From Malania oleifera (taxonomy: Eukaryota; Streptophyta; Magnoliopsida; Santalales; Ximeniaceae): 64,000 nucleotides of DNA. This document shows, piece after piece, positions 35,520 through 47,652 of this stretch. The notes below the pieces were generated by a model. That model ran no database searches. It worked only from the letters and a program-made list of their open reading frames with translations, and was not told the DNA's origin. Position 1 is the first letter of the stretch, and each line of letters begins with the position of its first letter. A program made the position numbers and the translations under genes. The DNA is taken from assembly GCF_029873635.1 (NCBI RefSeq), contig NC_080422.1, positions 3,142,001 to 3,206,000 of the forward strand. The letters are read 5' to 3'.

Positions 35520-37166
35520 TGTAGCGACCCGGAAATTATAATGACTAAATAATAGAGAGAAGGAAAAATTCAAAAGGGTTAAAACAGGGTTCGTCGATGA
35601 ATGCCCTTGTTTCGTTAATAAACTCCCTGTAGGATTTGTGGACGAGTCTCAGTGTTCGTCGACAAAAAGATATCAAGAGGGTGTATTTCAAACCCATTGG
35701 TTCGTCGACGAGTTCTTTACCTTCGTCGACGAACTGCCTTCTTCTCCTCGTCGATGAAGTCACGTGGCAACAGTTTATATATATGCGAAAGTCACATCCC
35801 AGCATAAAATTATTTCCTCTTTCACTTTCTCTCTCTAGAAATTCAATCCATCTATCTTCTCTCTAAAAATTCGGCCCCATTTCTCCCCGGTTCGACGATC
35901 AGAAGTTACCATGATGATCTTGAGGAGATTCTCTACAATTTAGCCGGAACATAATTTCGATTTGAGAAGTATGGGAAACATCCCAAAAATCAGGGTAAGT
36001 AGATTATTTAAGGGTTATTTGGTTTGTAAGTCTTTTGAACCCAGATTTAGTAGTAGATGTTGTTATATTAGTGTTCGAAATGATTTATGTGGGTGTTGTG
36101 AATTCAGGGTTTTGGGGCTTTTACTGTAGGCAAATTAGGAAACTTAGTGGGTGTTCCCAGGAATCCAGGTAAGAGGATGAATAGTTTATAATTCAAGAAA
36201 TGTGAGTATGAAATTATTCTCAAAATTCAGTTGATTAACAGGGAAATATATGTGTGTAATTTTAGGATTTTGGTATTATGAACGCCGTAGGCGTGAGTTA
36301 GAAATTAGTAGAGGAGTTTAGTAGTCAGGTAAGAGAAATATGTTATGCTAGTAAATTATAGTATTTATTTACTAAGATGCATGATATAAATTATACAATT
36401 TTACAGATTTCAGAACATGAGTTTTATTAATTGTGTAGCTTGAGTAGATATTTATTTAGTAAAAAGTTTATATAGTTTTTCAGAATACATTTACAGTATT
36501 TTTGCACAAAAATATGTTTTACTAGATTTTACAGAATTATAAATTACAGTGTATATACAGACAGACATTATACAGATAGATATATTTCAGATAACTATTT
36601 TACAGACAGGTATTTTACAATATTTACAGAATACCATGATTTTCATAATTACAAAACCATAACACTCAAATATTACAGTTTATTCAGTCAAATAATACAG
36701 ATCAGATATACAGATATTTCAGTAAGATATTACAATATTTACAGATCAGATTTACAGTGTTATGGTTATTTTAGAATCATGATGAAACAGTAAGATAAAT
36801 ATATATTAGTACTATATAGTATCAGACGCTGATGAAATATTTTAGTCAAATTAATTATTTAAGTCAAATTTAGTCAGCAGAGTACGGTACCGTAATTATT
36901 TTAGATCAGAGTGCAACCACATATCTTAGGTAGTGTGTGGATTTCCATCAACCGTGCCTTGAAGGGTGAGTTAGTGTTATATTTTACATGGTATCTCAGT
37001 TTATTTAATTATCTGTAAATTATTTATGTAGACTCAGTTTCCACACACTAGTAATAACATATTTCTTCTTATTGAGCGTTGTCTCATCCCAGTAAATTAT
37101 CATTTTTCAGGTGATCCAATTAGACGAGCAGATCAGGCTCGCAGGTAGAGAGGTCGTCTACACTAC
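35520..37166 (+). mobile_element. LTR F: long gypsy-type LTR, 3' end cut by LTR G
   Basis: Plus strand, starts TGTAGCGACCCGG. TCGTCGACGA-type palindromes at 35589-35755 are followed by TTATATATATG at about 35775, CT-rich leader at 35818-35845, and AGGTAAG-like words at 35995, 36168 and 36326. A hairpin block variant (TTGAGCGTTGTCTCATCCC) is at about 37070, then TTTTTCAGGTGATCC at 37105. The sequence matches LTR D around its 3' portion (GAGCAGATCA(G/A)GCTCGCAGGTAGAG). The last part is replaced by LTR G at 37167. Confidence 0.75.
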
Positions 37167-37278
37167 TGTAGTAACTCGAAGGGGAAAAAAATAATAAAAT
37201 AAAATTAAAAATAAAATTAAAATAATTAAATTAACAAGTAAAATGAATAGTATGAAAAAGAAAACGTATTGAAATAAG

Positions 37279-37317
<39 letters not shown>

Positions 37318-39333
37318 TAATGGTATAAGCTTCTCCAAAAGCTTCCTTCCAATTCAATTTTCAAATCCAATCTGAAATTGGATTCCTGTGCAGTGCTCTC
37401 AGTTTCTCTTTTAGGCTCTCTCACTTCTCCATCTCCCTCGTCTCCTCTCTCCCACTCTCCTCAATCTTTTCTTTAATATTCGGTCGATTGGAAATTCGAA
37501 TATACTGTTGGGTTCCTATCACCGCCACTGACAATCTTATTGGAGCGGATTTGTCGTAGGAGCAGTGTAGGCATATCTCCTGGAGTAAGACCAATTTTTA
37601 CTCTTACCTCAGTTTTTCTTAAATCTTAAGCCCAATTGATGAACGAAAATTATCAGGAGATTTGTCGGGAGATTCTCTACAATCTAGTCGAAGCGGATTT
37701 TCGAATTGGAGCTCCTGGGCATCAATCTTAAATCGAAGTAAGTTTAATAATCTAAGCTTTTATAGGTCATTTAGGGTATTCAGATTCTAGGGAAATTTTA
37801 GGAAAAATTACTCTAGGGATTGTGATGAATAATGTGGTTAAGTTTAAATTTTAGGGTTTCAAGGGTTTTTGAACGCTTGGGGAGTAGGTCGGGCTGTTAT
37901 CGGACTTTTCAGGAATTAGGTAAGGGGATTAAGTTAAGTCAGGAATTTTATTTAATTTGAACTGATTAAATTAATACATATAAAAATCTGAATGTTATTT
38001 CAAAAACCAATCGTTCAAAATGGATTTTACAAACATAGGATATATGGTATGATATTTTGAATAGAGACGAACGGTGGAAAGCTTGGTTGTTTATATGGTT
38101 ATGTTTAAATGTTAAAATCGTGTGGCAGATGATTATTTGGAAGGATTTATTGTTTAATTGGATTTGAGATTGTTTTCGAAATACTGGAACTGTTTTTGAA
38201 ATACTGGATTTGTTATGAAAAATACTGGAACTGCTTGTGAATAATGCAGGATTTTGGTATAAAGGCCGAGGGCCAAGTTTTAATTGACGGCTATACGCCG
38301 GGTTGTATTTTGTAGCTGGGGGCCAGGTTTTTAAAATAACAGAAAATATATGTAAATTGATGCTTTAAATGGTATTTTCTATTATCTAAATTGCATGATA
38401 TGCTTTAGGAACCCTAGGAACAAATGTATTGTGAGCACGGTACCGTTGTTAGGGATTTGCTATGTGGTCGTGTGCGCCCACACCTATGCTGAGAGGTGTA
38501 GTGTGGCCTTATCCGATTTGCCTACGTGAAGTGAATGTATCCCCCTAAGTGAGGGCAATCGAACCAGCAATTGGAGCTGCATATACCGCAAAGTATGTTA
38601 GCGGAGAGTACAGATGACTATTGTCTGGGTGGATCCCCCAGAACATTAGTCCAGCCTTCAGGCCGCACAACCTGTGCCATGAGGGAAGTAAATGGCGTGT
38701 TTGTCACAGGGAGTGTCTTATATGCATATCTGTTAATTTATGTGAATACGAATAATTAATAAGATAACTTTGAGGGCTTGCTGAGAAAGGTGAGTGCCCT
38801 AATAGAAGAAATGATATTAGAGTAGAGGGAAACTACTTGTATGGGCGGAAAATCTTCCCTATCCTCGACTAATTGTGTGTGTGAGTGTAAAATAAGAATG
38901 TTTTCACAAATATGTTTATCTACTTAGTGAACTGGTTATTTTCTGTACACTAGATGCATGCTGGTCACACACTAACATTAACTTAGTCTTTCCCTTACTA
39001 AGTTGTGCATCACCCCTACTTTACAAACTATCTTTTTAGGAAACCCCAAAGATCGGGTCTAGCATGCTAGAGGAGTCGGACTAGCGGTGTAAATTTATGT
39101 AGGTAGTGTATATGGATAGAGAGTTTATTTTTGTGGAATTTTATGGGTTGTAATTATGTGAAAATGGATATATTTGTGTATAAAATAGTTAGAACTCTAG
39201 TAATGTAATTTGAGGATTTTGTATTTTATTTCTACTGCATATATATGTTTTATATATGATGAACAAGGTATTAGGTACACAAAAGTCACTAACGTAGCAC
39301 TCCGGGCCCACGTGGCGGGTCGGGGTTGTTAAA
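37167..39333 (+). repeat. LTR G: 5' LTR of Gypsy-2
   Basis: Starts TGTAGTAACTCG like LTR H (40851) and is followed by a PBS at 39336. The body shares with LTR H the phrases AAATTAACAAGTAAAATGAATAG and GGAGCGGATTTGTCGTAGGAGC (split here by small differences). It lacks the CGTCGACG palindromes; its early part is AT-rich with a TA run at 37282-37311. CGGC/GCCG units lie near 38270-38330. A hairpin-block variant (TTACTAAGTTGTGCATCACCCC) is at about 38995. The expected terminal CA is mutated (GTTAAA), so the end is approximate. Confidence 0.7.
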
Positions 39334-39335
39334 GG

Positions 39336-39347
39336 TGGTATCAGAGG
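39336..39347 (+). other. Gypsy-2 primer binding site
   Basis: TGGTATCAGAGG lies two bases after the LTR G end, complementary to initiator tRNA-Met apart from the last base. Confidence 0.8.
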
Positions 39348-40105
39348 CTAGGTTTGCTAGGTTTTGCAGACTTTGAGGATTGATAATTACCAGAGTATAG
39401 GTTGAGATAAGATAGGGATATGAGTGGGTAGGTTAAGATGGGTTCTAGTATGGAAGCTTGGATGTAGAAATCTATTGATGAACTTTTGCGATTTTCTGAA
39501 TCAGTCGCGAGTTTTAGAAAATCATGGTAAGTCCATAAATGGTTTCGTTTCTGGGTTGAGGGACTGGAACTCAGAAAATTTAGGTGGAATGTAAGGATAA
39601 GTGGGTATGTGTGTGAAGTTAATGTTAGGATGGAGATTTTTACCTCAATGGTTTTGTGATAGAATTAGAATATGAATTATTAAATTAGAACCTATATATT
39701 ATATCAATTTCATTATTCCATATTTGCATTAATTATGTTAAATATGAAAATTTTAAGTTGGATTATATCCTATTTACATACTGTCAGATAGTGTCATTGT
39801 ATTATTTGATTTAGGTGCAACTCACTCGTTTGTGTTTCGGGGATTTGTTGAACTATGTGGGTTAGAGACTCAATTGTTTAAAGGCCGAGTTAGGAGTGGG
39901 CACACTGACAGGGTTAGTGTTAATATGTAGTAAGGTGATTAGGGATTATCCGGTAGAGATTCAAGGGAGAGTGCTGCTTGCTAGTTTGATAGTCCTTGAT
40001 ATGCATGGTTTTGACATTATTCTGGGCATGGACTGGCTAGCATCCAGCTACACAAGCGTTGACTGTCGTCGGAAGGAGGTGGTATTCAAACCTCCTAGGG
40101 AGTAG
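39348..40105 (+). pseudogene. Gypsy-2 internal remnant with protease domain
   Basis: After a non-coding stretch, bases 39780-40105 translate (with a frame change near 39895) to a Ty3/gypsy aspartic protease: VIVLFDLGATHSF, VELCG, then VLDMHGFDIILGMDWLASS and VFKPPRE. The catalytic Asp is kept, but the following Ser of the DSG-type motif reads Leu. Gag before it is almost wholly deleted and everything after it is lost where the DNA switches to Copia-2 sequence on the other strand. Confidence 0.75.
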
Positions 40106-40979
40106 GAGTTTGTATTTGTTGTCCAACCAAGATCAAGTTCTTTCTCAGGTCTGGAATATATCTAACATTCTTTAGCTTCCATATGGACCTATTCATCTTG
40201 ATCTTCACAACTCCCTTGCCGGCTATATCGTAAGGTTGATCATTGCCAAGGTATACCTTATCGAAGTCACCTAGTGTATACTCCTCTAGGCAATCTTTAC
40301 TGGAAGTGGCATGAAATGAGGTTTTAGAGTCTAAGACCCAAGACTCTTTCTTGCTCTCCAAAGAGCATATCAACATATCACCTTCTTCTAAAACGACATT
40401 TGCTTCTGTCTTTGCCTCATACTCTTTTCTTGGACTTTTGTACTGGTTTCTATAATGACCGAACTTTCCACAGTTCTGCACTCAATGTTCTTTGTGCCCT
40501 GGGAACCTCTAGGATTTCTAGATTTGGACCGCCTAGTCCTAGATCTGCCGTGATTATTTGATTGTTTATGCCCGCTTCCTTTCCATGAATCTCTCCCTCG
40601 ACTTTCCACGTTAAAGGCTAAACTTAAAGTGGAAGCAATGTTTGACTGCATTCTGATCTCTTCTGTCAAAATCATGCTGACAACTTCATAAAAATTCAAT
40701 TTTGATTTTCCTACGGAGTTACTGATTGCAGTAACAATACATTTCCAACTCTCAAGCAACTGACTAAGAACCAGTAAGGCATGAATCTCACTGTCAAACT
40801 TGATTTCAACTGAGGTGAGTTGATCCGACAGTTCGTCGAAATTGTTCAGATGTAGTAACCGGGAAAAATAAAATTAAAAAATATATATATTAATTAAAAA
40901 AATAAAATAATAATAATAAAATTTAAAAATAAAATAAAATAATTAAATTAACAAGTAAAATGAATAGTATGATAAGGAA

Positions 40980-41010
<31 letters not shown>

Positions 41011-42982
41011 TGTACAAGTTTCTCCAGGAAGCTTTGCTTCAATTAGTAAGTTATTATAATATTAATATATATAATTGTACAAACTTCTCCAAGAGGTTTT
41101 GCTTTAATTTCGGTCAATCCAATTGGAATTGGATTCCTGCGCCAGTGTTCTCAGCTCTCTCTCAGTCTCTTGCAACGTTCGTCTTCTCTCTCCCACTCTC
41201 CTCCACGACGTCCCCGATATTTGGTTGATCAAAAATTTGAAAATGCCATTAAGCTCTGCTCGCCGCCACCAACATTTCTACTGGAGCGGATTTGTCGTAG
41301 GAGCGACGTAGGCATATCTCCTGGGATAAGGCTAAATTTCAAACTTATCTCAATTTCTCTTAAATTATAAGCCCCATTAACGAATGGAAATTGCCAGGAG
41401 ACTCGTAGGGAGATTCTCTATAATCTAGCCGGAGCGAGTTTTCGAATTGAAGTTTCGAGGTACTAATCCTAAATCAGGGGTAAGTTGGATAATTTAGGAT
41501 TTTATTAGGCTATTTAGGGTATTCAAAACTTAGGGAAATTTTAGGAAAAGTTGTTCTAGGAATTATGACGGATAATATGGTGAAATTTAAATTTTAGAAT
41601 TTCAGGCGTTTTTGAACGCCGGGGGCGTAGGCTAGGGTGTTAGCGGACTTTTTGCAGGAATCAGGTAAGGGGATAAACTAAGCTAGTTTTGTTTTAGAAA
41701 ATGCATGTAAATATATATCTACCATCTGGTTTCAGGAAAAATAGATATATTTATATATACATGATTTATATTTGAAAAATACTGTTTAAATGATGATATG
41801 TTAAATACGTGGAAAATATGTTCAGTGTGGCATGAGTATAAATATAATGGAATACTGTTTTCTAGGAATGTGAATGATATGGATTTTTGTGATGAAAAAC
41901 CGGCGTATGGGCCGAGATTTTTATATGATTTGCCGGCGTACGGGTCGTGCTATGTGGATATATTTGCCGGCGTACGGGCTGTGTTATGTAAATGTGTAAT
42001 ACCGGCATACAGGTCGATGATTTTTATGATACACATATATATATATATATATGCAAAATGATATGATTAATATGAAAATAAATGATATGAGATATCTATG
42101 TATCACGATTTTAGTATATGTATATGATATTAGAACCTGGTTGGCTTGGTCTAGGCTAGCACTTGCACGGTACCATTGCTATGTGTCCATGGTCTTTGTG
42201 ATCATGATATTTGTGTTAACGCCGCTGTACGGAGTGGTGTGAGATTAGATGGTCGATGTGGTTTATAAGAAGTGTGCTGATCGTCCCTAGTGTACGGACT
42301 AGGTCTGGCAGACCCATCGGACCTATAGACTACTGTTTGACTTAGCAGTGGTCGGCCAACCATTGTCAGGTCCCGCCTTCGGGCCACACAACCCAGTCAT
42401 GTGGGGGTAATACATGACAACAACCAGCTAATCTACCAGGAATGTTTTATGTTATTATTATTATATGAGATGAAATATGATTATGAAAAATGTAATATGT
42501 TCTGCCATGTTTTGATGGTATATGTATGTTTTCCCAAATTTGATAAATAGTACTGAACATGTTTTGTATGATATATGTTGAACACAGAATACTCATGTTG
42601 TCACACACTAGTATTAGTTTATTTTCCTTACTGAGAGGTGTCTCACCCCTAAATCTTATTAACTTTTCAGGAGCTCCAGATAGGAGAATGGGAAAAGCCC
42701 CACTGATCTAGTGCAGGTTAATTGCCTTTTTTTTAAGGGTAAGTTTTTGTAGGGATAGTTAGATTTTAGGGGAAATGTCCTTAGATAAGATTTTTGGGAT
42801 GTATATACTGAGATACAGTGATTGTAGTAACTCTAGTATATTGTGATATCTGGTATTGAGATGTATATATGATTGTATGTTTTCTGCTACGTAGGCTTCC
42901 GTTTTGTGTTCTGATGTATCCTTAGTACCCATGGGTCCAAGTGGATTGTGATCTACTGAGCTGGAATGTATGATGATGATGA

Positions 42983-43020
<38 letters not shown>

Positions 43021-43400
43021 AAAATAAGCAGGTCGTGACATCAGATGTCTACTAAAATTTTCACCTACGGACATGTTCATTGTAAATAACTTCTTCATTA
43101 AGTGTACCTTATTGGTGGCTAATGGCTACTCGTACATGTTGGAGAGCGCATCCATAAGAGACTTGATGGTTGTCATGTGCTTGATATTGAAGGCAACAAA
43201 CTTTGCTAGCGTCATTCTGATAGCTCCAAAAGCTTTTCGATCAAGCAACTCCCACTTGTCCTCTGTCATGGAATCTGGCTTTTCCTTCAATGGTAAGTGC
43301 AGCTCCTTACCAAACAAGTAGTTCTCGATCTGCATCTTCTAGAAACCAAAGTTGGTGCCGTTAAACATCTCGATCTTTGAGCTCTTTTCATTCGACATCT
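40106..43400 (-). pseudogene. Copia-2 gag and protease, split by LTR H
   Basis: Minus strand. The gag N-terminus starts at about 43398 (MSNEKSSKIEMFNGTNF), has a stop replacing the following Trp position, then HLPLKEKPDSM and LMDALSNMYE. LTR H (40851-43040) interrupts it. Gag resumes from 40850 down, and after a frame change gives a zinc knuckle CGKFGHYRNQ with its last Cys replaced, and a protease with WVLDSKTSFHATS, where the usual Gly after DS is Lys. It ends with LKNVRYIPDLRKNLI. Integrase, RT and RNase H are missing. The domain order and motifs are of Tork-like Copia elements. Confidence 0.8.
40851..43040 (+). mobile_element. LTR H: solo long LTR in Copia-2 gag
   Basis: Plus strand, TGTAGTAACCGG start and GTCGTGACA end, flanked by perfect TCAGA duplications (40846-40850, 43041-43045). 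Contains a TA run (40981-41007), CT-containing leader, GGTAAG words at 41478 and 41665, four GCCGGCGTACGGG-like units (41900-42015), the hairpin block TTACTGAGAGGTGTCTCACC at about 42638, and TTTTCAGGAGCTCC at 42665. Same family as LTR G. No internal region, so a solo LTR. Confidence 0.9.
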
Positions 43401-43988
43401 CGATTCGTCAATCTAGAGATGGAATCATCTCAAACGGACAATATGATTGGATTCGAAATAGCCAAAAACCTTAAAAATGGTTCAAGTCGTTCAAAAAATA
43501 GACCTGAAATGACTTCAAAAACCTAGTCAAAATTGGTCTACTTTCCGTTAAACTTAATGGAATATACTCCCACTTAACGAAATATTCCTGACGCCGTTAC
43601 TGACGACATTAATTAACGTTGTTACCGACGTCGCTAACTAGCTGCTGATGTGGCAGGTGGGACCCAATGATGAGATGTCTACTGGCGTGGCAGTGGGGTC
43701 CAGCGATGATTGTGCCAAGTTACACTAGGTAAATTCCCAATGAAGTGGGGGGTCATAATGGACCGCTTAAGTCCCACTTTCTTAAACAGAATTTTCCTTA
43801 GATACGTAATTAACACAATATAGCTCTTGGGACCTTTGTTCGAGCTTCGGCTTGCACCATTAGCTTCGTCTCGACAAGAGGAACATGATGGTGGCCTCAA
43901 ATCTCAATTCTGAGATACTGAGCAAAGGCTCCGATCTGGTGATTTTGCTCTAATCTAGCGACTTTGCTCTGATATGACTCTAATACCA
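43401..43988 (-). other. Copia-2 leader and PBS-like site
   Basis: Untranslated region between the gag start and the LTR piece at 43991. A PBS-like TGGTATTAGAG (one change from the usual) is on the minus strand at 43978-43988. Phrases such as GCTCTGATATGACTCTAATACC occur beside it in two diverged copies. Confidence 0.55.
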
Positions 43989-43990
43989 CT

Positions 43991-44130
43991 TATTATGACC
44001 GAAAGAACCCCTGAGTGGGTTTGATACACAAGGGTGAACACCAACTTGACCCAAAGGCTTAAGCTTTTGAGTCAAGTTGGTGTTCACCCATGTGTATCAA
44101 GCCCACCCATGAACTCCTCCGGTCCTAACA
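43991..44130. repeat. Inverted pair of Copia-2 LTR ends
   Basis: Two LTR terminal pieces face each other: the left arm starts TATTATGACCGAAAGAACCC, and the right arm ends GGTCCTAACA. Both contain GGTGAACACCAACTTGA or its complement, giving arms of about 60-65 bp around a short centre (44058-44072). The right arm is closer to the family consensus. Confidence 0.8.
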
Positions 44131-45029
44131 AATTTATTAGAGAATAATATGGAAAAAAGATGTCAAAAGAGATTGAGAGCAGTAATTTCATTTGGAGAAC
44201 TGACACTGTTGAAATTATTATGACATCAAAACATTTTTGAGAGTTCATATTCCTCTTCTTAGATCTGTTTGAAGTCATAAAAAGAAACTTTTATTCATTT
44301 GAAAGTATGAATTTTCGACTTTGAATTTGGATTTGAGTGAATTTAAACAAATCTCAATACAATTTTATATTACATCATCCTTAGTTTGGAATTTTCATTT
44401 CTGCAGTGGTCATGGCACAGTATGGGTGCATCTGGAAACTACGTGTGTTGCTTCTGTAAGCAAATCCTCTTATGGGCTTCTAATAAAAGTGTTCACAACT
44501 TACAAGAGGCTGTGAAGCACATAAAATATATGTACTATGGCTATCAGTCCCATACATTTTAACAATAGGTGCATTATCTATGTGTAGATCAAATCAGGTC
44601 AATTGTTGTCCAACTCTTTATGCAAATCCTGAATTACTCCAATTAATTTCATATCAATAAGCACTCCCTAATAAGTAAACCATTACTTCTTCCAAAGTTC
44701 CTTGAACCCAAGATAACTCATTATTGATTATTTGGTACAAATATATATATAATTTTAACAAGCAAACAACACCAGAGCAGCAGCAACTCAGAGCTCCGTA
44801 CTTAATTACCAACTAATATTGCAATCGGATCAGGCAACTCTGTAATCCAAGTAACTAAACCACCCTTCTATATAACCAATTAATTAATTATGTATGCAAA
44901 ACGAGAACAGAGACACAGAATAAAGCAGCCCTCTGTCAGCGATTGGTTGTTGCCTAATGCTAATACTGTTGCATTCCCCTCATTTTTCTTCCCTTGTTTT
45001 AGTCACAAAAATTCCATGCAAACATGAGC
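44131..45029. other. Intergenic, nothing recognised
   Basis: AT-rich DNA. A short degraded stretch near 44400-44520 might be coding-derived, but I cannot identify it. Confidence 0.35.
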
Positions 45030-45124
45030 ATGTAATTAGGTAGGGATACTGATATGCTGAAAAATTTGGTAGGGGTCCCCAAAACGAATGAAATTTTGTT
45101 ATCATCTATAAAACACAAATCAAG

Positions 45125-45444
45125 ACCTGATGTGTTTATTTGGAAGCCTTTCATAAATGGAAAATTTTCAACTACCTCGATTTGGGAGGTGATAAGAATT
45201 AAAGAGGAGCAGTGGGTTTGACATAAACTTCTCCCTAAGAAAGTATCGATGTGTATGGAAAGTCATGTTCCAATGTCTTCCTATTGATGAGAGAGTGCAG
45301 AAACTGGGAATTGATATGGTCTCATGTTACAACTATTGCATGGCTAAAAAGGAGGAATCTCTCAATCATGTTCTGAGCATGGGTTCCATCGCAAGTATGG
45401 TTTGGAAGAGAGCAGCATTTGTCTTGGGAATTCTAAACTTTGAT
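45125..45444 (+). pseudogene. LINE-B zf-RVT region
   Basis: Translates with one stop to RPDVFIWKPFINGKFSTTSI, then LLPKKVSM, LPIDERVQKLGIDMVS and EESLNHVLSMGSIASMVWKR. This is the zinc-binding reverse-transcriptase-associated region of plant L1 LINEs. Two of the expected Cys/His positions are replaced (CYNYC kept partly; HVL followed by SMGS). It ends at the Gypsy-1 insertion point. Confidence 0.7.
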
Positions 45445-47350
45445 TGTCATGCCCTGAACCCTCAGATGGGTCTCAGGTATGAAAATAGTAACCTAACCTG
45501 TCTCTGTATCTATTAAACATACATGATACAATACAGGAAGAGGGTCCGACCCCGTGGGGTATACGAAAGCCCTACAAAACATACACATACACATCCACAC
45601 TCATCAAATATAGAGCGAAAACTGTTCAATCTATTCATATAACATACCATACCAGAGTCTATACAACACTAGGATATATGTTCTCATAATTACAAAACAT
45701 ACTCCGAGTGTCTACAAAAACCATCACGACAACCCAATTACAAAACTCATACCTATGTAGGCACTAATCGTAACTAAACGACACCCCTACTTCTGGATGC
45801 TAGAATGTCAGTTTCGGCTACTCGAAGGACCTGAAAACATTTGTATATACATTCGGGGTGAGACACCTCTCAGTAAGGAAGAAAGCAGGTTATATCAGTG
45901 TGTGGCATATCAGTGTTATTTTACGTAAAACATAACACTATACAATACGATACAATTTGAAACATTTCCATATAGTTTCATACAGTTCTATACAGTTCCA
46001 GTATTTTCACAAATCTATTCTAGTACATACGATACCCAAACATACGGTCAGTGTCGTCACACTCAAGGAACCGAAACTTTGTGATAATTGAAGCCTCACA
46101 GCGGTACGTCACCAATACGGTGTAACTCACACCCATCGGTGACCAGCCGAAACACACTGGTGATATTTCACACCCTCGAATATAGAGTTGGACACTCTCG
46201 CCAACGGTAATGAACCGGTACATGGCGCAGCGTATGGTAATTAGCCGCCACATAGTTATTTCAGCGTGCGATAATTAGCCGCTACTAGCTGATTTCACAA
46301 AAACTAGAATCATTTTGAAACTCACGTGCCTATACTCATCAACATACGGTAATTAGCCGTCACTAACTGTTTTACAAAATACCTTGAACAATTACATACA
46401 ACCATACATTCCACACTTATTTGGTATACTGTAAATCATATCGTTTTCCAATTCAAGCATACAGTTTTATACAAATATGGATTCGGTCATCTCAATAATA
46501 CAGTTTAAATACAACATACAGATTTCCAAACAAAGCAGAGATGATACCCGAAAATCTCAATTTTTCAGAAAACTATAACTCGAAAATCCTGCATTTTTAC
46601 CTGATAGATTTTCCCAAATAAGTAGTCAAAACATACATACGATTGTAATCTATAGGTTTACTGATCCCGATTTAAAAAATAAACTGATATAAACAGAATT
46701 CCCTTACCTTAACCTGAAATCAAGCCACGAACTCTATGACTCTCAAAACTACAAACCAAGACACCAAAACCTAAACAACGCAGAACAATACTTCCTTACA
46801 ATTCATACTACTACACATATCTCGAAACAGAAGTGGAAACCGAGCCTTACCTTGAATTTTTATCAAAACCCGAAACTGTTCAAAATGAGATTCTAATCCA
46901 TTATTTGCGAGGAGAATCCTGCCTTGATCTACGCGGTAACGTCGAATTTATGAATCAGGCAATGAACAACGAAGAAATCTAGAGAGAGAGTGATCTTCAA
47001 GTTTTAGAGAGAGAGAGGGAGAAGATATTTTGAGTTTTCTTAGTGATTAAGCAATGGAAACTGATATTTATAGCCCTTGACTCGGTAGTCCTCATCGATG
47101 AATTGGCGTCCTCATCGACGAGTCACTAAAGACACCTCGTCGACGAGACGGTGACCTCGTCGACGAGCCTGAGATCCCCGGTTTCCCAAAATCTCTCGAC
47201 TTCTCCTCGTCGACGAGCCTCTGAATTTTATCGACGAGCAGCAAATAGACTTCGTTGACGAACTCGGGCTTCGTCGACAAACTCTGCTTAATTACCAATT
47301 TACCCTTATTTTATATAATTAATCCATATGTCACGGTTCAAATTCTTACA
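45445..47350 (-). repeat. LTR B: Gypsy-1 3' LTR
   Basis: 1906 bp, minus strand, TGTAAGAATTTG start and TGACA end. TCGTCGACGA palindromes at 47090-47280 lie upstream of a TATAAATA box (about 47068-47075), with GA/CT leader at 46980-47020, hairpin block at about 45860-45885, and tandem units containing GGCTAATTACCGTA or complement at 46200-46380. Clearly the same family as A and C. Confidence 0.93.
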
Positions 47351-47362
47351 ACCTCCCCTCCT
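47351..47362 (-). other. Gypsy-1 polypurine tract
   Basis: Minus strand AGGAGGGGAGGT directly precedes the 3' LTR. Confidence 0.85.
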
Positions 47363-47652
47363 TACAAAAATTTCATCCTCGAAATTTGCAATCTCTCATT
47401 ACAAACTCATTTACACTACTAAATACATACACACTCTCAAGATGATCCGGTGGTCATTTATACACAGCCCCGTCACAATACATACATACATGCATTCCCT
47501 CACTTATGGCAGAGGAATACCGTGGTTACATACATACACAACCTCGGAAGCTCACAATACAACAGGCTCTCCCAGAGACTAACCACACAATACCAATACG
47601 ATAATAGAGTACTACATACATACCCATACCAACCCTGCTATCTAACTACTAC

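Noticed and set aside
35636-35866. 76-codon ORF in LTR F (and similar ORFs in LTRs B, C, D, E)
   Set aside because: They run through the CGTCGACG palindrome clusters, giving repeated SSTK/VDE residues in chance frames.
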